The notes beneath the pieces are model-generated. The model had not been told where the DNA came from. It worked only from the letters and a program-made list of their open reading frames with translations, and made no database searches. A program made the translations under genes and the position numbers. This document shows, piece after piece, positions 16,013 to 25,270 of a stretch of DNA of 52,044 nt. The DNA is taken from assembly GCA_964472785.1 (NCBI GenBank), contig CAYYMH010000027.1, positions 1-52,044 of the forward strand, written 5' to 3'. The stretch comes from CAYYMH01 sp964472785 (GTDB lineage: Bacteria > Zhuqueibacterota > Zhuqueibacteria > Thermofontimicrobiales > Thermofontimicrobiaceae). Within the stretch, counting starts at the first letter, position 1. Every line of letters starts with the position of its first letter.

Positions 16013-16840
16013 ATGACCAAAGAAAACCTAAACCCAAATTTACCCGTTTGGCGAAGAAAGCTCCGCGAAATCATTTTCGAGGCAGACACGCCGGCTGGCA
16101 AATGGTTCGACATTATTTTGATCATGAGCATTTTGATCAGCGTGCTCGTGGTGATGCTGGACAGTGTCAGCTCGTTGAAACTGCGGCACGGCCAGTTATT
16201 TTATTACCTGGAATGGTTTTTCACCATCCTGTTCACGATTGAATATGTTTTCAGACTGATTGTTGTGATCAAACCAATGAGATATGCAGTGAGTTTTTAC
16301 GGGATTGTGGATTTGCTGGCAATACTTCCCACCTATTTGAGCCTGATCTTTCCGGGCAGCCATTACCTGACAGTGATTCGCATCATTCGGGTTTTGCGGA
16401 TTTTTCGCGTACTCAAATTAGTTCAATATATCAGTGAAGCAAAACAATTGAGAAAAGCATTAGCTGCCAGCAGACGGAAAATCACCGTTTTCCTGTTTAC
16501 GGTGTTAATATTGGTCGTCATTTTGGGATCGCTGATGTACACCATCGAAGGGGAAGCCAATGGTTTTACCAGTATTCCGCGCAGCATTTACTGGGCAATC
16601 GTTACACTAACCACTGTTGGCTACGGCGACATTTCACCGAAAACGGGATTAGGGCAAACATTGGCAGCAATGATCATGATTTTGGGGTACAGTATCATCG
16701 CGGTTCCTACTGGCATTGTTACTGTTGAAATTTCGCGAGCCAAACAATCCAGTCAGACCATGCAAGCCTGCCCAAAATGCAGTGCGGAAGATCACGATGA
16801 GGATGCGGTTTATTGTAAGTATTGTGGCGCCAAGCTCTGA
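16013..16840 (+). CDS. Voltage-gated K+ channel-like protein with C-terminal zinc ribbon
   Basis: This 275-residue six-segment ion channel is Kv-like. The S4 segment (about 123-139, RIIRVLRIFRVLKLVQY) has regularly spaced Arg residues as a voltage sensor. The pore contains the K+ selectivity filter T201-V-G-Y-G-D206. After S6 a short tail ends in a zinc ribbon with C253, C256, C268 and C271 in CxxC pairs, an unusual cytoplasmic addition that might sense metal or redox state or help tetramer contact (inference). It is the last gene of a three-gene group with the Nudix hydrolase and small membrane protein. The gene downstream is convergent. Confidence 0.9.
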   Translation: MTKENLNPNLPVWRRKLREIIFEADTPAGKWFDIILIMSILISVLVVMLDSVSSLKLRHGQLFYYLEWFFTILFTIEYVFRLIVVIKPMRYAVSFYGIVDLLAILPTYLSLIFPGSHYLTVIRIIRVLRIFRVLKLVQYISEAKQLRKALAASRRKITVFLFTVLILVVILGSLMYTIEGEANGFTSIPRSIYWAIVTLTTVGYGDISPKTGLGQTLAAMIMILGYSIIAVPTGIVTVEISRAKQSSQTMQACPKCSAEDHDEDAVYCKYCGAKL

Positions 16841-16892
16841 TTTACGCAACTTGAAAAAATCGGATTTAATCCGTCAGGATTTTAAAAAATAT

Positions 16893-16971
16893 GCCACGGA
16901 GACGCAGAGAGCACAGAGATTATCAAAAAATATTTTTTTATTTTTCTCTGTGTCCTCCGTGCCTCGGTGGC
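16893..16971. repeat. Inverted repeat of the CCACGGAGA family between convergent genes
   Basis: The 27-base arm from 16893 (GCCACGGAGACGCAGAGAGC and on) pairs imperfectly with the arm ending at 16971 (CTCGGTGGC), with an AT-rich loop containing T-runs. It lies between the convergent channel and sulfotransferase genes and could terminate transcripts from both sides. Same family as 10957-11122. Confidence 0.65.
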
Positions 16972-16981
16972 TATTTCATCA

Positions 16982-17557
16982 TCACTTCTTCCTGTTCCGA
17001 TAAAGGTCTTTATCAATCGCTGCTGTCATTGTTTCTTCATTTAAAATATCGCCTAAAAATTCATTTACACGTTTTACGTTATCATAGGGATTTTGGACTG
17101 CTTCGTGGTACGTCACGTAAAGCACATCCATGTTCGGTTGTTCTGCCAGCCATTTTTCCACTTTATCCAAATGTTTTTGAAATTCCGTTGCCATAATTTC
17201 GTCACTCACTTTGTCGGTTGACTCTCCCCTTCTGATGAGCATTTTACGTTGCGACGCCAAAATTTCCTCCATGCGCCGGCGCATGAAAATAATCTTATAA
17301 CGATAATCATCGGGCAAATCTTTCAACAATGCTGAAATCACTTTAACCACTTTCCCTTTTGCGTCAGCCAGCCATGATGTGTCCTCGTTCATCTTTTTAA
17401 CCCGTTCCAGTTCAAAATATCCCTTGGGATTATCATCGTCAGCAGTGCGCTGACCGTCAGTCATAATTTCCAATCCACCGGATTGCAAAATTTTCATCAT
17501 CATCGACGTCCCGGAGCGGGGTAATCCTGAAACGATTGTGATCGTGTCCTGTTGCAT
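16982..17557 (-). CDS. Sulfotransferase-family protein
   Basis: This encodes 191 residues from the ATG at 17557, chosen because GGAGG lies six bases upstream; a longer frame to 17584 lacks such a site. The N-terminal VSGLPRSGTSMMMK (PRSGTS at 13-18) is the PAPS 5'-phosphosulfate-binding loop. A MRRRMEEILASQRKML stretch in the middle takes the place of the 3'-phosphate-binding Arg/Ser region. The protein is shorter than most sulfotransferases (250-300 residues). It may transfer sulfate to a small molecule or glycan. It lies 44 bp downstream of the symporter gene on the same strand and may be co-transcribed with it. Confidence 0.78.
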   Translation of the reverse strand: MQQDTITIVSGLPRSGTSMMMKILQSGGLEIMTDGQRTADDDNPKGYFELERVKKMNEDTSWLADAKGKVVKVISALLKDLPDDYRYKIIFMRRRMEEILASQRKMLIRRGESTDKVSDEIMATEFQKHLDKVEKWLAEQPNMDVLYVTYHEAVQNPYDNVKRVNEFLGDILNEETMTAAIDKDLYRNRKK

Positions 17558-17601
17558 GTTCGTCCTCCAATTGCTAATAGTCATATATATTCAATAAGTT
17601 G

Positions 17602-19713
17602 CTATTTAATATTCACCATAAGCCAAAGTAAAAATAAAATAAACAAAACCAGTAACCAGCTTCCACCGAAACCGAATGCATCTTGTTTCGATGGTTTTAA
17701 TATTTCCCAATTTGTGCCGGGAAAGATTTTATCCTTCTCAAATTTCTCTGGATGTTCGGACGCTTCCTTTATCGCACGCTCTTCATCTTCAGGTGTTTTT
17801 TGAACCGGCGTGTGCAGTTTGCCGTAAAACCGATCCAAATCTCCCTTCGGGACCTGACTGGTTACGTAACTTAAAATAAACAGCAATAAAAACGGAAATA
17901 ATGCATCGAACAAAAAACGCACCATGACCAATTGCGCTTTGGTAAAATTCGAAAAATCGATTCCCAGCCAGCTAATCACCCAGATTTCCGCATGGAATCG
18001 TCCCATTCCGACTTTGCGTGAATTTGAATCTGTCGGATCAGTCAGCGCAACCTTTTCAAAAAACATGCCAGTCGGCTCGATAGTGAGTTCTTTCTCGATT
18101 TCTTCCCCAATCTGTTGAGCCCGTCCGGTTTCAACATCCCCCGCGTTCGCTTTTTCGGTTACGTGAACGACTTTGGGATTGGTTTCAATCAAAAAGTTCG
18201 GATTGTATTTTGCCCAATCCAAAGTCTGGAAAAGATTGGGAATAATTGCATAAATTGTAAAACAAACGAACACTTGTATAATGACCGCCCATTTGGTTAA
18301 GCGACGCCACACAAAAGACAGCCAGATCGGCGCCCCGAATATCGCCGGAATGGAGATGAAATATTTGAACAGGTCAAGCAGATTTCCCACGAAAACCGCA
18401 GTTCCGATTCCGCCTAACAGGGTAACCAAAATTATCACTCTTCCCAAATTGAGATAGTGTGTTTCACTTTTGTCCGGTGCCAGAGGTTGGTAAATATTCC
18501 GAATAAAAAGTGCGGAATTTGTCACCGCACCGGCATCCAGTGTGGACATATTCGCTGCCAAAATACCGGCTAACATCAAGCCAATGGCGCCCGGGAACAG
18601 CAAATCATTGGTCATGAATCCCCAGATCAAATCCGGATCGTGTAATTGACCGGCGTAAAGCCCTACTGCCAGCAATCCAGCCAATGCCCACAAAATCATC
18701 AGAAACCGCTTGAAGAACATCCCGCCGATCATGCCGAAGCGGGCGGTGTTTTCATCTTTAGCAGAGCCGGCAGTCGCCATCATGGGCGCACTCGCCACAA
18801 TGGAAACAAGATTGGCAATAACCATCGCTAAAATCGTGTACCAGGCATATTCACTCATGGTCGCGGATCCGAACAGCTCAAATTTCCAATCCGGTACTGC
18901 TGCATGTAAACCAGAAAAGCCACCGATTTTATTTAATCCAATCGGAATCAGTAAAAACGAAAACGTGATGATCAAAAATCCTTGAATCGCATCAGTGATC
19001 GCAGCCGCAGTGAATCCGCCCATCATGGTATAAATTGCCACGATCACGGCATAAATAAAATAAAATGCCACCGGATTGACATACGAGACAAATGATTTCA
19101 GTTCACCTTTTTTGAAACGCTCGTTTAATTCGTTCAGCTTCAACTCCTGTTCAGGAGTCAACTCAATATCTTTTTCCTTTTTCTCAATGAGTAGATTTCG
19201 TTCATTGAACCAGTTTGCACTTTGTCTTTCCGCAGCATTGTATTGTTCGATGGGTTTTGGCGTTAGACCCATCAGTGTTTTTCCAGCAACCATATATCCG
19301 ACGCCGCCACCAATGAATGCCATAATCAGCGTAAAAACGGCAAATGCGCCACCTAAAAATTGACTGCGAAATCGTTCCGTGAAAAAATCACCGATGGTGA
19401 TAAATCTGGAACGTCGGTAAAGCATGGTCGTAAACCAGTAAAATGGCGTCAGGAATAGCACCAGATACTGAATCCACATGCCACCGATTCCCTGGCGGTA
19501 CACCTCCCGGGATACAGCCATTGCCTGATCCGCATTGGTGGAGTTCCCGAAATTGAGAAAGAACTGATAGAATTTTCCCAGCTTTCGTCCGGCAATGTAA
19601 AAGTCACCGGTATCTTTCGTTCTTCGCGCTGCCCGCTGACCTAACCATAGAATAAAGATCACATAGATACAGATGATAAATAGATCGAGAACATGAAGAC
19701 CCAAAAAATACAC
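17602..19713 (-). CDS. Sodium/solute symporter (SSS family)
   Basis: The protein has 703 residues and many membrane segments of the SSS (SGLT/PutP-like) family. Recognisable stretches are GDFYIAGRKLGKFYQFF at residues about 36-52, TNADQAMAV, a FITIGDFFTERF motif, GGFTAAAITDAIQGF, and AGILAANMSTLDAGAVTNSALF. Two soluble insertions stand out: one of about 60 residues rich in Glu and Lys after the fourth or fifth segment, and one of about 70 residues near residue 530-600. This length exceeds the 500-550 typical of the family. The substrate (sugar, inositol, amino acid or sialic acid type) cannot be told from sequence. Confidence 0.88.
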   Translation of the reverse strand: MYFLGLHVLDLFIICIYVIFILWLGQRAARRTKDTGDFYIAGRKLGKFYQFFLNFGNSTNADQAMAVSREVYRQGIGGMWIQYLVLFLTPFYWFTTMLYRRSRFITIGDFFTERFRSQFLGGAFAVFTLIMAFIGGGVGYMVAGKTLMGLTPKPIEQYNAAERQSANWFNERNLLIEKKEKDIELTPEQELKLNELNERFKKGELKSFVSYVNPVAFYFIYAVIVAIYTMMGGFTAAAITDAIQGFLIITFSFLLIPIGLNKIGGFSGLHAAVPDWKFELFGSATMSEYAWYTILAMVIANLVSIVASAPMMATAGSAKDENTARFGMIGGMFFKRFLMILWALAGLLAVGLYAGQLHDPDLIWGFMTNDLLFPGAIGLMLAGILAANMSTLDAGAVTNSALFIRNIYQPLAPDKSETHYLNLGRVIILVTLLGGIGTAVFVGNLLDLFKYFISIPAIFGAPIWLSFVWRRLTKWAVIIQVFVCFTIYAIIPNLFQTLDWAKYNPNFLIETNPKVVHVTEKANAGDVETGRAQQIGEEIEKELTIEPTGMFFEKVALTDPTDSNSRKVGMGRFHAEIWVISWLGIDFSNFTKAQLVMVRFLFDALFPFLLLFILSYVTSQVPKGDLDRFYGKLHTPVQKTPEDEERAIKEASEHPEKFEKDKIFPGTNWEILKPSKQDAFGFGGSWLLVLFILFLLWLMVNIK

Positions 19714-20291
19714 GTGTCTATTCCCTCGATTTTGATTTTCTGTCGTATGATTCCAGAAAATATGTAGTTAATACCGACAGTCGTACCATTTTGATTAAAA
19801 TAAAATCGGTTTCGATAGCTCAATTCATTTCAATAATGCTGCTATTTCATTTTAAGCACTGGAATTTCTAATTTGAAATTGACTCATTTCTGAGCAGTTA
19901 TGAATGGTCGAAATAATTCCATTTTTGCTCAGATAAAAAAATGACTTCGTTCTTTGCACATGAACCCTCACTTGGACAGTTCAAAATATTAGGCTAAATT
20001 TAGAATAATTTCAAAAACAAACAAGATATTTTTTTGACTTGCCAATATCGGATCTATTTAAATTTAGTCATAACAGCAAGTTAAATTTGTGTTTAAATGA
20101 GCATTAATTGAGTTTAAAAAAAATATGGTATTGAATTGAGCGTTCATTTTTCTAAAAACTATCTCTATTTACAAAAAGATTTTTTTGGTATCAGAGATTT
20201 AGTTGACTCGAACAAAAAATTAATAGCATAACTCGCAAAATTGACAATAAGTTGGCTCAATATTTGTAACAATAAATGAATAAAAAAAAAC
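19714..20291. other. AT-rich intergenic region between divergent genes
   Basis: About 580 very AT-rich bases separate the symporter (minus) from the regulator gene (plus). A TTGACT at 20034-20039 has no matching -10 at 17 bp. I see no gene, repeat or RNA-like structure. The symporter promoter should lie here but I cannot place it. Confidence 0.35.
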
Positions 20292-20320
20292 TTGACAAGG
20301 TTTTAAAATTTGTTTATATT
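20292..20320 (+). promoter_or_regulatory. Promoter of the receiver/DUF4388 gene at 20379
   Basis: TTGACA (20292-20297), 17 bp, TATATT (20315-20320): a perfect -35 and a -10 one base from consensus, with a leader of about 50 bases. The best promoter match in the window. Confidence 0.7.
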
Positions 20321-20378
20321 GGAAATAGATGAACTTTAAGCTTTCCCGGTTCATGTTATTTCAATGTGGAAAAGTGTT

Positions 20379-22718
20379 ATGGATAATCAACTCATATTAG
20401 TTGCAGACGCTGATCCCAAAAATCTGCAAATTCTCAAGGACAATCTTGAGGCGTCCGGATTTATGGTGGTCAAAGTGTCCAACGGCAAAAATGCCTTCGA
20501 GGAGATTCAGCAATCTCCGCCAACGCTGATCTTAACCGAGATAAATCTGCCTGATTTATCCGGGTTTCAATTACTTGAGCGACTTAAAGCAGATCCAAAA
20601 ACATCTTCAATTCCTTTGATCTTCCTGACTAAACAGCGCGAAATCCAGCAACGAGTCAGGGCATTTGAATTGGGCGCCAAGGATTATCTGGTTAAACCGC
20701 TGCATGTGAAAGAGGTGATTGCGCACATTCGAATGGTGCTTCGCCGATTAGAGCAAAGAAAACCCGAACAAAATGATACCCACAAACGATTTTCCGGACG
20801 GCTAAATCAATTTACACTGTCCGACTTGATTGAAAATTTCGGTGTGGAGCGAAAGACCGGAATATTAACCATCAGCAACGGACGACGCACAGGCCAGGTA
20901 TTTTTCCGTGAGGGTTCTGTCATTAATGCAAACCTGGGGGATTTTAAAAAAGAGCATGCCATCTACCAAATGATTCCCTGGAACCGGGGTTATTTCAATA
21001 TGATTTTTCGTGATGTTGATATTGCAGATGAAATTTCGATCAGTAATTTAGGATTGTTGCTGCAGGGGATTAAACGTTTGGAAATACGAAAAAAGCTCAT
21101 CAGTCAATTTCCTGTTTCGGACACAGGTTTTCACATGACGCCATCGTTCAAAAAACTGATGAATAAAAACAAGACTGGCGCTGATGTTCATGAATTCACA
21201 AAATTATTGGATGGTGAACATTCTGTTGAGCAAATTATTGATGAGTGCAAACTGGACGATCTGGTCGCGCTGAAACGTTTGGTCAGATTATACAACCAGG
21301 GCTTCATCGAACCGACTGTGCAGCCGAAAAAGCCCGAACCTGCTTACGCTGAATCCATCGAGCCTGAAAAAAAGGTCGAATACATCAAAAAGCCATTTAT
21401 TCCGGAAGATGATCATTTTGATTCCAAAGTCTTTGAGCAGCCAATTCAAGAGCCGGTCATCGATGATCAAATCCCCGGTGCGGAAGAACCGGATTTGAAC
21501 ATCGAAGAAATAACGTCCAGGCACCAGGAATCAGATAGATTGGACGAAGAAACTATCGAACATACATCAGAACCAGAACTCTCAGAAAAGCCGGAAGAAG
21601 ACAATTTTGCAACAGATATCACTGCTGATAAGAAAACAGAAGAAGTTCCAACCGATGAATTGGATGAGGAAAGTGTCTTCAAATTGGTACCGGAAGAAGA
21701 TGATGCACCACCTGCTGATGTAATTAAACAATCAACAGCAGCAGAAGATGCAATTGAAACATCCGATGAGACGCTACGCGACAAATCAACTGATGATCAA
21801 CAACCGGAGTTCAGCGAAGATGAAATATTTAAAATAAAACCACTCTCCAAAAAGGATGAACTTGAAAAAGAAATCAAACCGCTTATCGAGAGTATCGATA
21901 AGGAAAATCAAAAACCACCTCAGCAAAAAGATCAGAAGCCGGTAGAACGAAAACCTAAACCGGAGCCGGAAGGCGCTCCAAAAGAGAAGTCTGTCGAATT
22001 AACAAAAAAACCTGTTGATGAAGACAAAGAAGTAAAGGTTTACATTGACGAAGAACTGATCGATGAAATTGCCAATGCTATTTCAAAAAAAGAGGCTGAA
22101 AAAGTAGAGCATCTGGCTGAATCTGAACAAATGATTTCTGCAGAAAAACAAGAGGATAGAATAACGGATGGCGAACACCGGGATAAATTGGTTCTGATCA
22201 GCATTGATGATGACAACAAAGATGAATTAATGGATATTCTCACCAATGACAATTTCAAGACATCCAAAATCGAACAGGCGGATAATTTCCAAATTGATTA
22301 TGGTAAGATTCATATCAATGGATATCCCCAGTACAACATCATCGCACTTTCGGTGGAAAAACACCTGAATCCTGTTTTGGAATCATTAAAACGTGAGATT
22401 CGCGGATTTATCTTTACCTTTGATTGTACGCGCCCCGATACATGGGAATACACCAGTTATTTGATCCATTCAATTTATGATAAATTTAAAATACCGTTCG
22501 TTATTGCCGTTTTTAATTTCGATGAAGAGCAGTCATTGAAGCAGGAAGTGATACGCTACAAATTGCATCTGGATGAAGACAAGAACATGGTGCTTTGGAA
22601 TGAATCGGATAAATCGAGCATTCCGAGTCTGCTATCTTCTTTGAATAACTCGACACATCATGCGGAAGAAAAGCAATCAAAAGAACATGATCCACAAACT
22701 GAAAAAGCAACTCTTTAA
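20379..22718 (+). CDS. Pseudo-receiver / DUF4388 protein with long acidic linker and degenerate GTPase-like C-terminus
   Basis: This encodes 779 residues from the ATG at 20379, preceded by GGAAAAG; another ATG five codons upstream is possible. Residues 1-125 form a receiver domain with D10, D12, T84 and K106 in place, but Glu54 occupies the phospho-acceptor site (TEINLPDLSG). Residues about 137-240 are DUF4388 (RFSGRLNQFTLSDLIENF and on), then a small helical domain to about 312. Residues about 315-600 are acidic, Pro/Glu-rich and probably disordered. Residues about 600-755 resemble MglA/SRPRB-like (COG2229) GTPases: IDYGKIHI, then GFIFTFDCTRPDTWEY and IPFVIAVFNFDEE, but the P-loop and the DxxGQ motif are missing. 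It likely works as a scaffold or constitutively 'on' regulator (inference). Confidence 0.75.
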   Translation: MDNQLILVADADPKNLQILKDNLEASGFMVVKVSNGKNAFEEIQQSPPTLILTEINLPDLSGFQLLERLKADPKTSSIPLIFLTKQREIQQRVRAFELGAKDYLVKPLHVKEVIAHIRMVLRRLEQRKPEQNDTHKRFSGRLNQFTLSDLIENFGVERKTGILTISNGRRTGQVFFREGSVINANLGDFKKEHAIYQMIPWNRGYFNMIFRDVDIADEISISNLGLLLQGIKRLEIRKKLISQFPVSDTGFHMTPSFKKLMNKNKTGADVHEFTKLLDGEHSVEQIIDECKLDDLVALKRLVRLYNQGFIEPTVQPKKPEPAYAESIEPEKKVEYIKKPFIPEDDHFDSKVFEQPIQEPVIDDQIPGAEEPDLNIEEITSRHQESDRLDEETIEHTSEPELSEKPEEDNFATDITADKKTEEVPTDELDEESVFKLVPEEDDAPPADVIKQSTAAEDAIETSDETLRDKSTDDQQPEFSEDEIFKIKPLSKKDELEKEIKPLIESIDKENQKPPQQKDQKPVERKPKPEPEGAPKEKSVELTKKPVDEDKEVKVYIDEELIDEIANAISKKEAEKVEHLAESEQMISAEKQEDRITDGEHRDKLVLISIDDDNKDELMDILTNDNFKTSKIEQADNFQIDYGKIHINGYPQYNIIALSVEKHLNPVLESLKREIRGFIFTFDCTRPDTWEYTSYLIHSIYDKFKIPFVIAVFNFDEEQSLKQEVIRYKLHLDEDKNMVLWNESDKSSIPSLLSSLNNSTHHAEEKQSKEHDPQTEKATL

Positions 22719-22887
22719 TCTTTCTTATTGATATCGATTTATGGAAACTTTTTCATTCAGTTCGAGTTCTTTCCAATAAGATATATTTAAACTGCTCCCG
22801 GCAGCAGTTGAAGCAATTTACCGATTTTTTTTAACTGATGATGCGTTGCTTCGAGAGCTGCCATTTTTTTAAATGAGGAGTTCTTTA

Positions 22888-24093
22888 ATGAACGAAACAA
22901 TACTTATTTTAGATTATGATACGAACAATATAAATCAGTTAAAAACGACACTGACCAGCGCTGGATTTGCAGTTCATCATTTGGAAGAAGGCAAGGAGCC
23001 TGTTGAACTGGCGAAACAAATCAAAGCCGACTTAATCATTTCAACAGTTGATTTGGGATCAATTGACGGTTCCCAATTGTTTCATAAATTGAGATCTCTC
23101 CCCAATTATGCGACCACACCGTTCGTATTTATCAGTGATGAAAAAAAAGTGGATGATCGAATCAAGTTCATCGAAGTCGGTGTTGACGACTATATCACCA
23201 AGCCTTTTCACGATGACGAGATTGTCGCCCGGATCAAAAATCTGTTAAGTGAAATAACTGAACATAACGACATCCAGATTGAGACTAAAAAGGGCTTTTC
23301 GGGAAATTTGACAGAAATGAATCTGGTTGATCTCATTCAAACTCTCGAATTAGGGAAAAAATCGGCAATCATCAAACTTAAACATCATACTTCTGTGGGT
23401 ACGGTTTACATTGCAAAAGGCGAAGTCGCTGATGCTTCTTTGGATGGACTTCCCCCGGAAAAGGCAATTATGCGCATGTTTACCTGGACGATCGGCACAT
23501 TTTATGTCAACATTGTACCGGTTAACTCGGAAAGGAAAATAGCCAAAAACAACAAGCAACTACTTGAAATTGGGATTCGGCGGGTCAATGAATGGGATCA
23601 ATTGAAACAGGGCATTCCGCCATTAAATGCCATGATCGTTAAATCGAACACCAATAATTATGATCAACTGAGCCAAGAAGAGATTGGCTTGCTCAAAAAT
23701 CTCAAACACAAATCCACACTCAGTGAAATTATCGAAAAAAGCAATTACGATGATCTTAAGGCTTTAGAGATTGTTCGGAGTTTACACCAAAAAGGATATT
23801 TGCAGGAAACTGAAGACAATTATTCTCATTATGTGAATAATTATCTGGAAAAGATAAAACGGAATTCATCCACATTTCAATCACCTTCGGAAAAAGCCGT
23901 TTCGATTTTATCCAATTTGTTCAAAAAATCAGCAAATGAAAATCAACTCGTCGAACGGCGTAAAGCGGAACGCCGGCAGATCCCGGATCGCCGTCAACAC
24001 GGCCGGCGCAGATACGACCGTTTGCAGCAATCCAATCCGGTGTATTTGACCAAAGCCGAATTGCTGATGCTCAAACAAGCGCTAAAAGAATAA
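22888..24093 (+). CDS. Second pseudo-receiver / DUF4388 protein
   Basis: This encodes 401 residues from the ATG at 22888: GAGGAG (22875-22880) sits seven bases ahead, while the earlier ATG at 22873 overlaps that site. The receiver (1-120) keeps D9, D11 and K105 but has Thr53 where the phosphorylated Asp belongs (STVDLGSIDG). DUF4388 follows (about 136-240, GFSGNLTEMNLVDLIQTLEL and on), then a helical domain (about 255-315) matching the one in the protein at 20379. The tail has an Arg-rich stretch (ERRKAERRQIPDRR and on) ahead of a short helix, perhaps binding acidic partners or nucleic acid. Paralogue of the first protein, without its linker and GTPase-like domain. Confidence 0.78.
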   Translation: MNETILILDYDTNNINQLKTTLTSAGFAVHHLEEGKEPVELAKQIKADLIISTVDLGSIDGSQLFHKLRSLPNYATTPFVFISDEKKVDDRIKFIEVGVDDYITKPFHDDEIVARIKNLLSEITEHNDIQIETKKGFSGNLTEMNLVDLIQTLELGKKSAIIKLKHHTSVGTVYIAKGEVADASLDGLPPEKAIMRMFTWTIGTFYVNIVPVNSERKIAKNNKQLLEIGIRRVNEWDQLKQGIPPLNAMIVKSNTNNYDQLSQEEIGLLKNLKHKSTLSEIIEKSNYDDLKALEIVRSLHQKGYLQETEDNYSHYVNNYLEKIKRNSSTFQSPSEKAVSILSNLFKKSANENQLVERRKAERRQIPDRRQHGRRRYDRLQQSNPVYLTKAELLMLKQALKE

Positions 24094-24128
24094 TTTATTG
24101 GTAATAATACAATATGTTTAGGACAATT

Positions 24129-24192
24129 TGTAGTAGCGAATTTATTCGCCCCATACAATATGTGGTATTTGACGAATAAATTCGTCACTACA
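24129..24192. repeat. Inverted repeat of the GACGAATAAATTCGTC type
   Basis: The 22-base arm at 24129-24150 (TGTAGTAGCGAATTTATTCG and on) is nearly the reverse complement of 24171-24192, with a 20-base spacer. Each arm itself contains a near-palindrome, so nested hairpins can form. A dispersed intergenic repeat by appearance. The rest of the 24094-24318 gap shows nothing else. Confidence 0.7.
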
Positions 24193-24318
24193 TTTAACTT
24201 TTGATACAGGCCCGACAGGGGAAGAGGTAAGTTTAGCCAAATTTAAAAATATCATTTTTATTAAACAAAAAAGAGTTTTCATTCAGACACTACCTATTTT
24301 GAAGGACTCATTGTCAAC

Positions 24319-24810
24319 ATGAAGATTGGCGAAGTTGCAGTTATCAGTCACGACCAGCAGAGCAGAGACAATTTTATTCAGTCCGTTTGCAGCGAAATTG
24401 ACATCAAAGACGAAATCATCTCGTTCGGACGATTCGAAATTAACGACCAATTAGCCCTGCACTTGTACGGAATCAGCATCGACAAGGAAAACACAGAGCT
24501 ATCATGGGACTTGATTTCGAGAAAAATGTTAGGTTACGTGTTCATTTTTAATTGGGACGACCAAATATCTTTGCAAACCATCAAACCGGTCATCGACAAA
24601 TTTACCAGCACAATCAGCGCACCTTCTGTCATCGTCGCGAACACCAAAAATAAGCAAGCAGCGCCTGTCCCCAAGATTTTTTACAAATCGAACGGATTTA
24701 TCCTGTCAAGAGATTGTCGTTTCACCTTCTCACAACTCAATGATTTGCACAGCGCCAAAGATGTTTTGGTATTATTAGTTGATATGCTACTGGAACATGT
24801 TCACCAGTAG
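24319..24810 (+). CDS. Stand-alone degenerate GTPase-like protein
   Basis: The gene encodes 163 residues, and GAAGGA precedes the start. The order of secondary structure and short patches suggest a small Ras-like/MglA-type fold: VAVISHDQQSRDNFI at the P-loop place (no GxxxxGK), ISFGRFEI at switch I, LHLYGISID where DxPGQ should be, GYVFIFNWDD for the next strand, and VIVANTKNK around the base-recognition NKxD (here NTKN). The nucleotide-binding motifs are therefore lost or altered. It resembles the C-terminal domain of the protein at 20379 in layout. A pseudo-GTPase partner for the two receiver/DUF4388 proteins is the simplest reading (inference). The family assignment by eye is uncertain. 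Confidence 0.55.
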   Translation: MKIGEVAVISHDQQSRDNFIQSVCSEIDIKDEIISFGRFEINDQLALHLYGISIDKENTELSWDLISRKMLGYVFIFNWDDQISLQTIKPVIDKFTSTISAPSVIVANTKNKQAAPVPKIFYKSNGFILSRDCRFTFSQLNDLHSAKDVLVLLVDMLLEHVHQ

Positions 24811-24874
24811 CAGCGTATTGAAAACCTGCTCCGGTTCCAATTTGTAATTTAAGCTAACATGAAGGAATTCACGA

Positions 24875-25270
24875 ATGTTCAGAAATCAGAACCAACTCCG
24901 ACCCAGCGAAAAATTGGATGTCCTTTACCGGCTTTTCCACGGTCAAAAGATGAGCGAACTGGTTGACAAACTGGACACCCGCAGAGTGATCGGTCTGCAA
25001 AAATTTTTATGGGAAACCGCCGCTGAATTCGGAATCATTTGTCACGGCAAAAACTTTACCCGCAAAGAGATTACACGAAAAATGACACCAACCGCAGCCT
25101 ATCAAAAAAAGAGGGGTTGCACAGAGCGTGTCTATGCCTGCAAAGGCACCTCCTGCATTGAGACCCATCCGGAATGTGCCCGAAAAAAAATTAAGGAGCA
25201 CATCAACATCATGTCTGAAAAAGTCCACGAATATATTCGGATCAAACAACAATATGAAAAAATTCGCTAA
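24875..25270 (+). CDS. Unknown small protein with five-Cys pattern
   Basis: This encodes 131 residues; AAGGAA precedes the ATG. The first half is helical and charged; the second half contains C56, then a cluster in GCTERVYACKGTSCIETHPEC, then a basic helical tail. The Cys spacing could hold a metal or an Fe-S centre, but no family is recognised. Its end overlaps the start of the protease gene at 25254 by 17 bp, so the two are probably translated together and belong to the same unit. Confidence 0.6.
   Translation: MFRNQNQLRPSEKLDVLYRLFHGQKMSELVDKLDTRRVIGLQKFLWETAAEFGIICHGKNFTRKEITRKMTPTAAYQKKRGCTERVYACKGTSCIETHPECARKKIKEHINIMSEKVHEYIRIKQQYEKIR

Noticed and set aside
20034..20060. TTGACT with a TATTTA downstream as a possible extra promoter
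   Set aside because: Spacing is 15 bp and the -10 match is poor; other promoters in the window have 17 bp.
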